A DNA stretch of 64,000 nt. Origin: Burkholderia pyrrocinia. GTDB taxonomy: Bacteria > Pseudomonadota > Gammaproteobacteria > Burkholderiales > Burkholderiaceae. Every line of letters starts with the position of its first letter. The first letter of the stretch is position 1. The stretch is taken from positions 806,001 to 870,000 of the forward strand of contig NZ_CP070979.1 in the NCBI RefSeq assembly GCF_018417535.1, in the 5' to 3' direction. Under the pieces are notes generated by a model. It worked only from the letters and a program-made list of their open reading frames with translations. It did not search any database and had not been told where the DNA came from. Shown piece after piece: positions 18,062 through 27,202 of the stretch. The position numbers and the translations under genes are program-made.

Positions 18062-19174
18062 ATGCAACAACCGTGGAAGGAAGTTTCCTTGTCGGATTTG
18101 CCGCTCAGGGAGGATCTCAAGTTGCAGCACGCGTACGGGGCGCCGCAGCTCGATGTGCCGGTCTGCCTGAACGTCAACGAGAATCCGTATCCGCCGTCGC
18201 CATCGCTCGTCGAGCGCATCGCGACTGCCGTGGCCGACGCCGCGCGACAGGCGAACCGCTATCCCGACCGCGACTTTGCCGAGCTGCGATCGCACCTGGC
18301 CGCGTATCTGACGCACGACACCGGCGTGACGGTCGACGCGTCGAGCGTCTGGGCAGCCAACGGCTCGAATGAAGTGATCCAGCAGATTCTCCAGGCGTTT
18401 GGCGGCCCGGGGCGAGCGGCGCTGGCCTTTACGCCCGCGTATCCGATGTATGACGAATACTGCCGCACGACCTTCACGCGCCTGCATACGTTGCCGCGCA
18501 CCGAGGATTTCGCGCTCGACCTGAATCAGGCGATCGACAGCATTCGCGCGCATCAGCCGAGCGTGGTCCTGCTGACGTCGCCGAACAACCCGACCGGGAC
18601 CGCGCTGCCTGTCGACGATATCCGCGCCATACTCGACATCGCACCGGGCGTGGTCGTCGTGGACGAAGCCTATGCGGAGTTTCGGCGCCACGGCGTCCGC
18701 AGCGCGGTGACACTGCTGCCCGACCATCCGCGGCTTGTCGTCACCCGCACGCTAAGCAAGGCGTTCAAATTCGCGGGCGGCCGCGTCGGGTATTGCGCAT
18801 GCGCGCCTGCGATCGTCGATGCACTGAAGCTGGTTCGGCTGCCCTATCACCTGTCCGCCTTTACCCAGGCGGCCGCCTGTGCGGCACTGGTCGCGCGGGA
18901 CGAGATGCTGTCGCAGGTCGAAGCGATCAAGGCCGAGCGCGACGCAACCGTTTGCTGGCTGCGCGGCCAGGGCCTCGCGGTGGCGGATTCGGACGCCAAC
19001 TTCGTGATGTTCGGCAAGTTTGCGGATCGCCACCGGATCTGGAGCGGACTCCTGCGTCACGGCATCCTGATTCGCGAGTCCGGCCCGCCGGAATACCTGC
19101 GCGTATCCATCGGCACCGCTGCGGAGATGGCCGCATTTCGCGCGGCGTTGCTTGCGGTGATGGCGTCCGGATAA
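18062..19174 (+). CDS. hisC: histidinol-phosphate aminotransferase-type enzyme (HisC paralogue)
   Basis: 370 residues, class-II PLP aminotransferase. Landmarks: CLNVNENPYPPSPS (substrate arm typical of HisC), ANGSNEVIQQILQAF, LTSPNNPTGTALP, VVVDEAYAEF, and the PLP lysine in TLSKAFKFAGGRVGY. HisC converts imidazole-acetol phosphate to histidinol phosphate using glutamate; some paralogues act on aromatic amino acids. It stands alone, without other his genes, so it is a second copy beside the expected his-operon gene. ATG 18062 has GGAG at 18050. The His-rich leader and terminator upstream argue that its role is still histidine-linked. Confidence 0.92.
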   Translation: MQQPWKEVSLSDLPLREDLKLQHAYGAPQLDVPVCLNVNENPYPPSPSLVERIATAVADAARQANRYPDRDFAELRSHLAAYLTHDTGVTVDASSVWAANGSNEVIQQILQAFGGPGRAALAFTPAYPMYDEYCRTTFTRLHTLPRTEDFALDLNQAIDSIRAHQPSVVLLTSPNNPTGTALPVDDIRAILDIAPGVVVVDEAYAEFRRHGVRSAVTLLPDHPRLVVTRTLSKAFKFAGGRVGYCACAPAIVDALKLVRLPYHLSAFTQAAACAALVARDEMLSQVEAIKAERDATVCWLRGQGLAVADSDANFVMFGKFADRHRIWSGLLRHGILIRESGPPEYLRVSIGTAAEMAAFRAALLAVMASG

Positions 19175-19217
19175 GCCACGGGCAAGACGGTCGATGGCGC
19201 GATGGGGGGCGATGCAC

Positions 19218-19604
19218 TTACCTCATCGCCGCGAATCGCGATTCCATCTCGTCGATCTTCGCGAGCACCGCTTCGCTGAGCTTTCTGAGGTGACCCGGCA
19301 CATCGGGCGTCGCCAGCAGTTCCTCGATCCGCCCGCGCCAGTAACTCGGGTGCCTCACACGTCCGGCGCCCGACATCGACACGTCGTCAGCGATCGCCTC
19401 GCTGTCCAGGAAAGCCACCATTCTCTGTATGTGAGAAAGCTCTCGTTCTACATAGTCTCGTGCCAGCATATTGATTGAATTTCCCCGAAATGCGACATCA
19501 GGCCTTCCGTCATCAACGCGCCATCGTGCCGCGATGCAAACGACGCACCGCACACGCTGCTCGTCAGCGTACGCAAAGGCTGTGTCAGTCAACTGCATGG
19601 GCAT
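19218..19604 (-). CDS. unknown small protein
   Basis: Open frame of 128 codons. The C-terminal about 83 residues, from an internal ATG at 19469 (MLARDYVERELSHIQRM...), read as a soluble helical protein ending in LRKLSEAVLAKIDEMESRF, a likely amphipathic helix. The first 45 residues are Cys-containing and less convincing, and neither start has a strong ribosome site. I recognise no family. It converges with the hisC-type gene, 43 bp apart. Confidence 0.45.
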   Translation of the reverse strand: MPMQLTDTAFAYADEQRVRCVVCIAARWRVDDGRPDVAFRGNSINMLARDYVERELSHIQRMVAFLDSEAIADDVSMSGAGRVRHPSYWRGRIEELLATPDVPGHLRKLSEAVLAKIDEMESRFAAMR

Positions 19605-19926
19605 TCCCGGCGTTCGACACGGAATGGCAGGCCTGCCCGCGCGTTCTGGTCACATCCATCCCCGATGCCCCGTGGTCAATCGTAGGCGGACTGTCCGGCG
19701 CCGGCATCCCCAAAAGTGGGGATACCGGCCGATATCGGGGTTGCGGTGATTTCGGGAAATTACGCGGAGTGGTATGGCCGGCGAGCATGTGGTTGCCCGC
19801 CGGCGCGTGTGCCGCAATCGGCTCGACTTGAACGTCCTGGCGCTGCTGCGCAGCTATCCGGCCAGCCGGAAACAGGGATTTTCAGCACGCACGCACCGGT
19901 ATCGCTCCGTGCGCGACGATGCCCGG
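19605..19926. other. intergenic gap without a recognised gene
   Basis: About 320 bp. Contains several short direct words (GGGGATACCGG, CCGATATCGG near 19716-19740) but no gene, tRNA or clear terminator. The overlapping open frames here are composition artefacts. Confidence 0.35.
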
Positions 19927-20979
19927 TTACCGCCGATACGTGGGCGGTTCGAGTTTGACCGGATCGGGGTTCAGGCGCACCCATGCGACAGCGAACCGGC
20001 AAAGTTGCGCCGGGTCACCGGACTGGCGCTTCACGTCGTGCACGACCGCGTCCACGTCAGACAAATCGGCCTCCGGCAGCGATGTGCCCGTACGCACGAA
20101 TGCCGCGAACGCATCGGCCATCTTCCGGAAGTCCGCATCCCAGTTGCAGCCGCCGTTGTGATCGAGCTCGTACGCGATGCGGCCCGAGATCCGGACGATT
20201 TCGCCCTGCACCGTCGCCGCGTGCCCGGTTCCCGGCACCAGTTGCGTCCACAACGCCTGATGCTGCTCCTGCCACGCGCCGGCCGCGACGACGATCGGCG
20301 ACTGCGCGTCGTGCAGTTGACGGCGCGGCACCGGCGGCACGTCGAACAGCGTGTAAAGCCGCTCCAGCGCGGTGCTGGCTGCAGCGACGGATTCTTGGTT
20401 GAAGCGCTCGCGCATGAACTCGAAACGCTCGCCGATCGCCGTGACGCTGTCTTGCATGCCCGGCGTCCTCGCCGCACCGGCACCGAGCAGCACCTCGGCG
20501 AGTGCAACCATGTGCTCCAGGTCCGCATTGTCGCAGGTGCGCAGCGCGCGCTCGAGCGGCGTCTGCCCGTCGCGATTCAACGCGTCGACGCGGGCGCCAT
20601 GGTCGAGCAGCAGGCGAGCGGACTGCGCATTGCGCGAGTCGGCCGCCGCGTGCAGCGCGGTGCCGATCGACGCACCGTCATCGTGAACGTTCGCGCCGAG
20701 TTCGAACAGCACGTCGAAACGGCTGCGGCGGCTGCGCGCGCGCACGTGCAGCGCGGTGTTGCCGTATGCGTCGGCCGCGCCCAGGTCCGCGCCCTGCGCG
20801 ACGAGCCAGCGCGCGAGATCGTCGGGACAACGGTCGAACGACAGCGCCGTACGTTTGCTGACCCCGCCACGCGCATTCACGTCGCAGGTGTCGAATACGG
20901 CCTGAAGCTTCGCGAAGTCGCCTTCGTCGAGCAATGTTTCGAAATCCTTCGGCAGCAGTTTCTTTTTCGCTTTCGCCAT
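19927..20979 (-). CDS. ankyrin-repeat protein
   Basis: 350 residues from ATG 20979 (MAKAKKKLLPKDFE). Residues about 15-165 contain three to four ankyrin repeats: GADLGAADAYGNTALHVRARS, GASIGTALHAAADSRNAQSARLLLDHGARVDALNRDGQTPLERAL. The remaining about 185 residues form a separate domain of unknown function with SGRIAYELDHNGGCNWDADF. There is no signal peptide, so it is cytoplasmic. Ankyrin proteins of this shape occur as partners or immunity proteins near toxin loci, but no toxin is visible here. It is downstream of, and on the same strand as, the 134-residue gene at 21091. Confidence 0.82.
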   Translation of the reverse strand: MAKAKKKLLPKDFETLLDEGDFAKLQAVFDTCDVNARGGVSKRTALSFDRCPDDLARWLVAQGADLGAADAYGNTALHVRARSRRSRFDVLFELGANVHDDGASIGTALHAAADSRNAQSARLLLDHGARVDALNRDGQTPLERALRTCDNADLEHMVALAEVLLGAGAARTPGMQDSVTAIGERFEFMRERFNQESVAAASTALERLYTLFDVPPVPRRQLHDAQSPIVVAAGAWQEQHQALWTQLVPGTGHAATVQGEIVRISGRIAYELDHNGGCNWDADFRKMADAFAAFVRTGTSLPEADLSDVDAVVHDVKRQSGDPAQLCRFAVAWVRLNPDPVKLEPPTYRR

Positions 20980-21090
20980 GGCAGATCTCCGTCGTTGCGG
21001 CGATACGTATCGTTGGTATTCCGTCAATGTGACGAATGGGTGATGCATTCATTACTGCGAGTGTCGAAGCGGCCACGCCCGGAGCGACCA

Positions 21091-21495
21091 TCAGTCCAGC
21101 GGTTCAAGCGCCGCCAGACCATCCGGACGGCCGGATGCACCACCGAGCTTCGTGATGTTCCAGCGCGCGGGGTCGTTCCATTCGTAATCCATTCGATAGG
21201 AAAACCGGGAATTGGCACGAAAGAGCGCGACGCGGAATTTTCTTCCGTCATTCGCCAGCGCGTCGCGCAGTTGCGCACCCATGTGCATGACGCCGCCGAC
21301 CAAACCGGGATGCTGCATCGTGGAGACCAACTCGATGCCGGCCGCCGTCGCGTATGAAGCACGTACGCCGTACTGAACATCGCTCGGCGCATCGAAACGG
21401 ACGTACACTTCGCTCCAGCCGGGAAAGGCGGATTGCATGTAGCCGATGACATGTTTGGCGAATTCGATCACCCGCTGCGTCGCGTCGTCGTTCAT
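21091..21495 (-). CDS. unknown protein, resembles YezG/DUF600-type immunity proteins
   Basis: 134 residues (MNDDATQRVIEFAKHVIGYM...). The layout, a short N-terminal helix, W-x-x-V-Y-V-R-F strand (GWSEVYVRFDA), a central segment and a closing F-x-x-A-L-F...SYRMDYEWND motif, recalls the YezG/DUF600 family, whose members neutralise polymorphic toxins. That likeness is by eye and needs a profile search. No cognate toxin is visible nearby; the ankyrin gene is 111 bp downstream in the same orientation. Earlier in-frame codons exist, but the ATG at 21495 gives the cleanest protein. Confidence 0.5.
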   Translation of the reverse strand: MNDDATQRVIEFAKHVIGYMQSAFPGWSEVYVRFDAPSDVQYGVRASYATAAGIELVSTMQHPGLVGGVMHMGAQLRDALANDGRKFRVALFRANSRFSYRMDYEWNDPARWNITKLGGASGRPDGLAALEPLD

Positions 21496-21763
21496 CGATC
21501 TTCCTCGGTGTGCGATCCGCGGAGCGTAATCGGGCGCAGGGCGACGCGTCAATGGCGCGTGCATCAAGCATGAATCGGCAACCGGCCAGGTCGTCCGACT
21601 TTGCTGAATGCCGGCATTCGGGCCGATGATCCGCCAGAGCGGCACGCGATGCCGATACGGCCGCACCTGTCGACCTTCGCCGGTCGATTGGCGCCCTTTG
21701 CGAGTCATCGCCCCGCGAAAATCGGCATCATATCGAACATCATCCGTCACGGAATCCACGAAG

Positions 21764-22822
21764 ATGCAAATCGATACCGACCTCCCCGTCATGGTGACCG
21801 GTGCAACCGGGTATGTCGCGGGCCGGCTCGTGCAACGGCTGCTCGACGCGGGCCTGACGGTCCATGCGGCCGTCCGCGATCCCGACAACCCGGACAAGCT
21901 GAAGCATCTGCAGCGTATCGCGGCCGGCACGCCCGGCACGATCCGCTATTTCCGCGCCGATCTGCTCGAACCCGGCTCGTATGCGGACGCGATGGCCGGC
22001 TGCGCGATCGTGTTCCATACCGCGTCGCCGTTCAATGTCCATGTACGCGATCCGCAGAAGGAACTGGTCGATCCCGCGCTGCTCGGCACGCGCAACGTGC
22101 TCGATACGGCCAACCGCACGCCATCGGTCCGGCGTGTCGTGCTGACCAGCAGTTGCGCGGCGATCTACGGCGACAATGCCGATCTCGCCGCGACGCCGAA
22201 CGGCGTGTTCACCGAGGCCATCTGGAACACCAGCTCGTCGCTGACCCACCAGCCCTATTCGTATTCGAAGACCGTGGCCGAGCGCGAAGCGTGGAAAATC
22301 GCCGGCGGGCAAGACCGCTGGGATCTCGTGACCGTCAATCCGTCGCTCGTCATCGGGCCCGGCATCAATCCGGACGCCACGTCGGAAAGCTTCGAGATCG
22401 TGCGGCAGATGGGCAACGGCACGATGAAAATGGGCGTACCGGATCTCGGCATCGGTGCGGTCGACGTCCGCGATGTGGCCGATGCGCATCTGCGGGCGGC
22501 GTTCCTGCCGGACGCAAACGGCCGCTACATCGTCTCGGGCCACGACACGAGCCTGGCGGCGATGGCGGCCACGCTGCTCGAGCGGTACGGCGCCGACTAC
22601 CCGATTCCGCGGCGTATCCTGCCGAAATGGCTCGTGTGGCTGGTCGGCCCGCTGGCGAGCAAGGACGTGACGCGGCGCATGATCGCACGCAATGTCGGAT
22701 TTCCCTGGCGCGCCGACAACAGCCGCAGCCGCAACGAACTCGGCATTCACTACCGCCCGCTCGCCGAATCGATGAACGAGTTCTTTCAGCAGCTTGTCGA
22801 GACCGGGCAATTGCGGCGATGA
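21764..22822 (+). CDS. NAD(P)-dependent epimerase/dehydratase, dihydroflavonol-reductase-like
   Basis: 352 residues of the extended short-chain dehydrogenase family. The cofactor loop is MVTGATGYVAGRLVQRL (TGxxGxxG) at residues about 9-20, then RADLLEPGSYADAM, FHTASPF, VVLTSSCAAIYG with the catalytic Ser, and the catalytic pair in YSYSKTVAE (YxxxK). VNPSLVIGPG is typical of the dihydroflavonol-4-reductase/cinnamoyl-CoA-reductase-like group. Bacterial members reduce diverse carbonyls; the substrate is unknown. I chose ATG 21764 because the TGATG Rossmann motif then begins about ten residues in. Its stop overlaps a short downstream frame. Confidence 0.9.
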   Translation: MQIDTDLPVMVTGATGYVAGRLVQRLLDAGLTVHAAVRDPDNPDKLKHLQRIAAGTPGTIRYFRADLLEPGSYADAMAGCAIVFHTASPFNVHVRDPQKELVDPALLGTRNVLDTANRTPSVRRVVLTSSCAAIYGDNADLAATPNGVFTEAIWNTSSSLTHQPYSYSKTVAEREAWKIAGGQDRWDLVTVNPSLVIGPGINPDATSESFEIVRQMGNGTMKMGVPDLGIGAVDVRDVADAHLRAAFLPDANGRYIVSGHDTSLAAMAATLLERYGADYPIPRRILPKWLVWLVGPLASKDVTRRMIARNVGFPWRADNSRSRNELGIHYRPLAESMNEFFQQLVETGQLRR

Positions 22823-22971
22823 ACCGCTGCGCGATTTCACCGGGCGGGCAAGTGACGATCGTCGACCTCGGCCCGCAAGCCGACGAACTGCAGCGGCGCG
22901 CGCAGTTGCCCGCCGATTCGTTCACGCGGCCGGAGAACGGGCTGACGACTCGCGCGTATTTCCGCATGTGA
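22819..22971 (+). CDS. possible 50-residue protein overlapping the epimerase stop
   Basis: ATG at 22819 overlaps the TGA of the epimerase gene (ATGA). It reads MNRCAISPGGQVTIVDLGPQ and ends in LTTRAYFRM. No family is recognised. The overlap suggests translational coupling, but the frame is short and GC-rich, so it may be chance. Confidence 0.25.
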   Translation: MNRCAISPGGQVTIVDLGPQADELQRRAQLPADSFTRPENGLTTRAYFRM

Positions 22972-23052
22972 CGCGCCGCGATGGAGGAGCGGGTCGCCCC
23001 CCCGCCATTGCGGTGCGCGTCCGACCGATTGCAGAACCCATCCGCAGAAGTA

Positions 23053-23541
23053 TCAGTGACCGGCTTGGCTGCGGCTCAACCCGAAAATGAAATCCGCTTC
23101 CACCGAAGCGCCTTTGGGCAATTGCAGCACGCCGACCGACGAACGCGTATGGACACCCGCATCGCCGAGCACCGCATACAAAACGTCGGAGGCGCCATCG
23201 GCCACTTCGCTTTGCATCGTGAAACCGGGCGCGCTCCGCACGTACACGGTGATGCGGGGAACCGTCGCTATCGCATCCAGTGTGCCGCAGTGCTTGCGAA
23301 TCAGCGACAGCGCACGCAGCGCCGATATTCCGGCCGCACGGCGACCGTCGTCCAGCGAAACGGATTCACCCACCACGCCGACGAAGTGCACCACTTCCCC
23401 CACTCGCGGAATCTGGCCGGCAATATAGGCCGTACTTCCGTCGACCAGAACAGGCGTGTACTTTCCGCCGATCCTGATTTCCTCGTCCGGATCGAATCCG
23501 AATTCGGCCGCGACCTGTCTCAGCCTATCGTCTCTGTTCAT
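23053..23541 (-). CDS. RidA/YjgF-family protein
   Basis: 162 residues, the length of the RidA-like subgroup with an N-terminal extension (TdcF/YjgH-type). It carries YTPVLVDGSTAYIAGQIPRVGEVV, ALRALSLIRKHCGTLDAI and the closing VGVLQLPKGASVEADFIF, all recognisable elements of the trimeric chorismate-mutase-like fold. True RidA deaminates reactive enamines and needs an Arg near the end (usually IEIEAVA context); in this subgroup that Arg is not evident, so enamine deaminase activity is uncertain. Monocistronic. Confidence 0.85.
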   Translation of the reverse strand: MNRDDRLRQVAAEFGFDPDEEIRIGGKYTPVLVDGSTAYIAGQIPRVGEVVHFVGVVGESVSLDDGRRAAGISALRALSLIRKHCGTLDAIATVPRITVYVRSAPGFTMQSEVADGASDVLYAVLGDAGVHTRSSVGVLQLPKGASVEADFIFGLSRSQAGH

Positions 23542-23814
23542 CAGTGAATTCCCCGATACTTCTGAAAAAAGATAAAGAATAATTGAGTCTTCGGTACTTG
23601 TCCCAAAAGAGAAGATCAGCTGCGAAGATGCGTCGCCAGGCCGTTCGGCGCTTTGATTCTGCGTGCCTTAATTCGCCAAAGCGGTGCATCTTTCAGGTGT
23701 TCGAATCAGTCGTGCGGCGCCGCATTGTGCGCGAGACGACATTCGAAGAGAATTTCTCCATAAATCGCTGCTGAAAGCGCTATCATGTATGGACACACAC
23801 CTGAAGAGTGATAC

Positions 23815-24114
23815 ATGGCGACTTACAAGGAATTGAAAGCTCAAATGGACGCTTTGGCCGAGAAAGCCGAAGCAGCGCGCGTCGCGGAATTCCAGTCGAT
23901 CGTCGACGATATCCGTGCCAAAGTCGCGGAATTCGGCATTACCGAGAAGGACATTTTCGGTGTGCGCCGCGGTCGTCCGGCCAGACAGGCGTCGGCACCC
24001 GTGCAGGCAAAGTATCGCGATCCGAAGACCGGTGCGACCTGGTCTGGCCGCGGTCGCGCGCCCGCATGGATCAAGGATGCGAAGAATCGCAATCGCTTCC
24101 TGATCCAGGAATAA
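23815..24114 (+). CDS. H-NS-family nucleoid-associated protein
   Basis: 99 residues. The N-terminal about 50 residues are a coiled-coil oligomerisation region (YKELKAQMDALAEKAEAARVAEFQSIVDDIRAKVAEFG) and the C-terminus is the H-NS DNA-binding domain: YRDPKTGATWSGRGRAPAWIKD, with the SGRGRAPAW core that inserts in the minor groove of AT-rich DNA. Such proteins silence horizontally acquired genes. A stand-alone gene with AT-richer upstream sequence. A second family member lies at 40084-40425 beside the adhesin locus. Confidence 0.93.
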   Translation: MATYKELKAQMDALAEKAEAARVAEFQSIVDDIRAKVAEFGITEKDIFGVRRGRPARQASAPVQAKYRDPKTGATWSGRGRAPAWIKDAKNRNRFLIQE

Positions 24115-24278
24115 GGTTCTCGGCGCGCACCGGCGCGCGGTTCAGCGCGCTGTCCGGCGATATTGGGCATCGATACCGGCGGTATTCAAAGACCGCTCCG
24201 GGTTGACGACGTTTTGTCTTGTTCGGTGCGTGGCGCCGCCGACCAATCGGCAGATCGCGTCGCGCGCCAATACTTTCT

Positions 24279-24611
24279 TCAGCGTTCGTAATAGATCGCA
24301 AGCCAGACGGTTTGCTCTTCTTCATGTGTCCACGCGACGCGATGGCGGCAATGCGGCGCGATCAGCACGTAGTCGCCGGGGCGCATGTCGTGCCACGTCG
24401 AACCCTCTTCGAACTCGAGCACGGCCGCCCCCGACAGCAGCACGACCCATTCGGCGCGCGAGTCGTCATACCAGAACCCGTCGGGACTCGCGTGCCCCAT
24501 CGACACGATCCGCTCGACGTTCAGGCGCTGCCCCGTCACGAGAATGTCGACCCGCTCGTCGCCGCCGCGCTGCCCTTCGACGCTGAACAGATTACCGGTT
24601 TGAAGTTGCAT
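24279..24611 (-). CDS. cupin-domain protein
   Basis: 110 residues from ATG 24611 (MQLQTGNLFS). A single cupin barrel with the two conserved motifs: HASPDGFWYDDSRAEWVVLLSGAAVLEFE and MRPGDYVLIAPHCRHRVAWT. The metal-ligand His/Glu set is partly divergent (H...E...H pattern retained). Small stand-alone cupins of this type bind a metal or small molecule and often have no assigned function. The open frame extends upstream without a better start. Its neighbour at 24746 is on the same strand but broken. Confidence 0.85.
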   Translation of the reverse strand: MQLQTGNLFSVEGQRGGDERVDILVTGQRLNVERIVSMGHASPDGFWYDDSRAEWVVLLSGAAVLEFEEGSTWHDMRPGDYVLIAPHCRHRVAWTHEEEQTVWLAIYYER

Positions 24612-24745
24612 CGCTCGACCTCGTCGTTGACCTTCGTGTGAAGGAAGCGGGCTCAATGGCGCCGGGAAATGTTCACTGTAGTCCAACGGCCGCCATTGTT
24701 TACAAACGTGTCGATGAATGCGCGCAAAAAAATGATGAATCGACG

Positions 24746-25341
24746 TTACGGCGCCCGCGCCCATTCATTGCCGGGATGAAGAACGTCGAGACAGTCTTTT
24801 AGCCACGCGCGTTCGCTCGCCGGCAGTTTCGGTAATGCTCGGTCGAAATCCTGTTGGTCCTTGGGGCGCCGGTCCCGGGCCTTGAACAGAAGGATGGCGG
24901 CCGGATTCGGATACGCGATGCCGTCGGCGGTTCTCATCACCATTTCGGCACGCGGTCGCTTGAACGATGGATCTCGCTTGCAGGCCCACCATTCGCGCGC
25001 TCCAGGCTCGATCATCATATCGACCCGCCAACTTTCAGCAGCGCGGTCGAATCCCCGGAATTGCATGACTTCGGGCGACGCTTCCTGGTTTTCCGGCAGT
25101 TTTCGACAACGCCGGCGTGCGCCGTGTAGAACGCCAGATCGCTGCGCGCCTGACGGAATCTGCCGAAGTCTTCCCGCAACATCGTGAATTCCAGATCGTC
25201 GTGTTCGCGCGTCTGGGTGCCGTGCCAAAGATCGAGCGCCCATCCGCCAACGACGCACCAGGGCAAATGAATATCGCCCAATCGTTGAGCGAGTACGGCC
25301 GGTTGCCAGGCATTCCATGCCTGTTGGTCGGGAATTGCCAT
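24746..25341 (-). pseudogene. frameshifted AadB-like nucleotidyltransferase
   Basis: Two frames together make one protein. The N-terminal part from ATG 25341 has LPWCVVGGWALDLWHGTQTREHDDLEF, the nucleotidyltransferase core (GGWALDLW...HxDxE) of aminoglycoside-2''-adenylyltransferase-like proteins. Near 25100-25110 the frame must shift: one frame reads HAGVVENCRKTRK, the other RKLPENQEASPEVMQF, and the remainder (FDRAAESWRVDMMIEPGAREWWACK ... RPKDQQDFDRALPKL) continues to 24746. A single missing base at the GTTGTCGAAAA stretch would restore one protein of about 198 residues. Either a real inactivating mutation or a sequencing error. Substrates of the intact family are often unknown; resistance should not be assumed. 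Confidence 0.8.
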
Positions 25342-25669
25342 TGAGTATTCGTCCTGTTGGAGTGACCGGAGCTGAATAACGCGCGTCGGATTTTCCCGGA
25401 AACTCACGCGACATGACGCAGGTCCGGTTCTTCTTGATCGCATGCTGCGTGATCGCTGATCTCATGGGCGTGCCTGCCCCTTCGTCTCTTCGAGCCAGGT
25501 AGCGCGTTGCTCGAAAGTTTGGACGGGGACGACCATCCGCCATCGCAGAAAAGCAGCGCTACCCGATCCATGGTTGCGGCAATCGCCGTCGTTGCGCCGC
25601 GATCTTGGACGCGTCCAATGCCGCGACCGCATCGGCTGATCGCTGCCGGAAGGGGCTTTCCATCGTCCG
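25342..25669. other. intergenic gap, no gene recognised
   Basis: About 330 bp between the broken nucleotidyltransferase and the flavin reductase gene. Short open frames on both strands have no family likeness. I see nothing else in it. Confidence 0.35.
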
Positions 25670-26227
25670 CTAATCCATCAAATAGCGCCACCGCACCATG
25701 CGTTCGTGCAGGTCGAGCACTTCACCGTCCGCGACAAATCTGCCATCGCCTTGATGATGAATGAGGCGCCGCTCGGATCGGCTCTCGTCGATCACGATCC
25801 GCAGGACTTCAAGGACAAACAGGTTGTAGCGGCTGACCATCGACTGATCGACGACCGTACACTCGAGGTTCGCAATGCCCTCCACGATCGACGGTGCGCG
25901 CACACGTCCGGAATGCATCTCGGTAAGACCGAACGTCTCGAACTTGTCGAGTTGCGCGCCAGAGCAATTGCCGACATCGACCACCGTCTGTGCGAGATCG
26001 ATCGTCGGCACGACGATCACACACTCGCCGGATTCCTGCAGCGCCCCAAAGGTGTGATCCCATGGCCCGATCACCGCACCGATCAGGGCTGGCTCATGCC
26101 GCATCATCATGTGGAAGCCCATCGTCATCACGTTGGGGGTGCCGTCACTTGCGCGCGTCGTTACCATGACGACCGGGCCCGATTCGAGCAGCCGGTAGGC
26201 CTTTTCGCTCGCCATTTCCTTGAACAT
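25670..26227 (-). CDS. flavin reductase-like (FMN-binding split barrel) protein
   Basis: 185 residues from ATG 26227. Flavin-reductase-like domain: GPVVMVTTRASDGTPNVMTMGF at the N-terminus (FMN-binding strand and loop), IGPWDHTFGALQESGECVIVVPT and NCSGAQLDKFETFGLT in the middle. Such proteins bind FMN and either reduce free flavin or act in redox chemistry coupled to partner oxygenases. The gene lies 53 bp downstream of an SDR gene on the same strand and probably shares its transcript. Confidence 0.88.
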   Translation of the reverse strand: MFKEMASEKAYRLLESGPVVMVTTRASDGTPNVMTMGFHMMMRHEPALIGAVIGPWDHTFGALQESGECVIVVPTIDLAQTVVDVGNCSGAQLDKFETFGLTEMHSGRVRAPSIVEGIANLECTVVDQSMVSRYNLFVLEVLRIVIDESRSERRLIHHQGDGRFVADGEVLDLHERMVRWRYLMD

Positions 26228-26280
26228 GGGATTTCTCCGGCAACGCGGCGCCCGTCGCCGGGCGCCGCTCGGTCTTGAAG

Positions 26281-27129
26281 TCACTCGGCAAAGTCGGTTG
26301 CTTCGGATGAGCCTCGCCACCCGTCGAGATCGCGTTGGACCGCAGCGGCTTTTTGCGCCGCCAGTTCGTTGGCGATCTTGCCGGCGAACAGGTGCAACGG
26401 CGGTTCGGCAACCTCCACGGCCTGCATGATCAACATCGCCAGCTTGTCCGGATCGCCGGCCTGACGACCGTGCAGCGTACCCAGGTGCAGATCCAGCGAC
26501 GCCTTGGCTTCGGTGTATTCATCAATCTGGCGTTTGGCTACCGCCAGCGCGCCGCTCGACAAGAACTCCGTGCGCACCGGCCCCGGGTACACCACCGTCG
26601 CCTTGATGCCGAACTCGGCCACCTCGGCCGCGAGCGACTCGGTCAGGCCGGCGAGCGCGAACTTGCTCGCCACATAGCTGCCCCATCCGGCATAACCGCC
26701 CTGGTAACCGACGATCGACGCGATGTTGACGACATGCCCGCCACGCTGCTCGCGCAGATGGGGGAGCGCGTGTCTCAGTACGGTCAGCGGCGCGAACAGG
26801 TTGACGTCGAAGTTTTGCCGAAGCTCGTCGTCCGAAAGGGCTTCGACGGTTCCCTGTTGCGCGTATCCGGCGTTGTTGACGATCACATCGATCTTGCCGA
26901 AGGTCTTGATGGTCTGCGCGATGGCCGAGCGCACGCTCTGGTCATCGGTCAGATCGACTTGAAGCGGAAGAAACTGTGCGGAGACCGGGCCGATTGCTTC
27001 GGTCAGCGACGCCACGGTTCGCGAGGTCGCGGCGACGCGATCGCCACGCGCGACGAGTTGCCGCACGAGTCGTTGGCCGACGCCCTTCGATGCACCGGTG
27101 ACGAACCAGATTTTCGCAGAATCGCTCAT
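26281..27129 (-). CDS. short-chain dehydrogenase/reductase (SDR) 1
   Basis: 282 residues, classical SDR. Cofactor motif VTGASKGVGQRLV (TGxxxGxG) near residue 11, then VNNAGYAQQG (NNAG), catalytic Ser in IASIVGYQGG and the YVASK catalytic pair. An Arg in AATSRTVASL after strand 2 indicates NADPH preference. Substrate unknown. First of three consecutive SDR genes on the minus strand and upstream of the flavin reductase gene. The 73 bp to the next SDR is AT-rich, which may hold a separate promoter. Confidence 0.92.
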   Translation of the reverse strand: MSDSAKIWFVTGASKGVGQRLVRQLVARGDRVAATSRTVASLTEAIGPVSAQFLPLQVDLTDDQSVRSAIAQTIKTFGKIDVIVNNAGYAQQGTVEALSDDELRQNFDVNLFAPLTVLRHALPHLREQRGGHVVNIASIVGYQGGYAGWGSYVASKFALAGLTESLAAEVAEFGIKATVVYPGPVRTEFLSSGALAVAKRQIDEYTEAKASLDLHLGTLHGRQAGDPDKLAMLIMQAVEVAEPPLHLFAGKIANELAAQKAAAVQRDLDGWRGSSEATDFAE

Positions 27130-27202
27130 GATGATTTCCCGAATAAATTAGTATTGCCAATTTAAATTGAAGCGGCGGTTCAAAAGAATTCAACCGAGAT
27201 GC

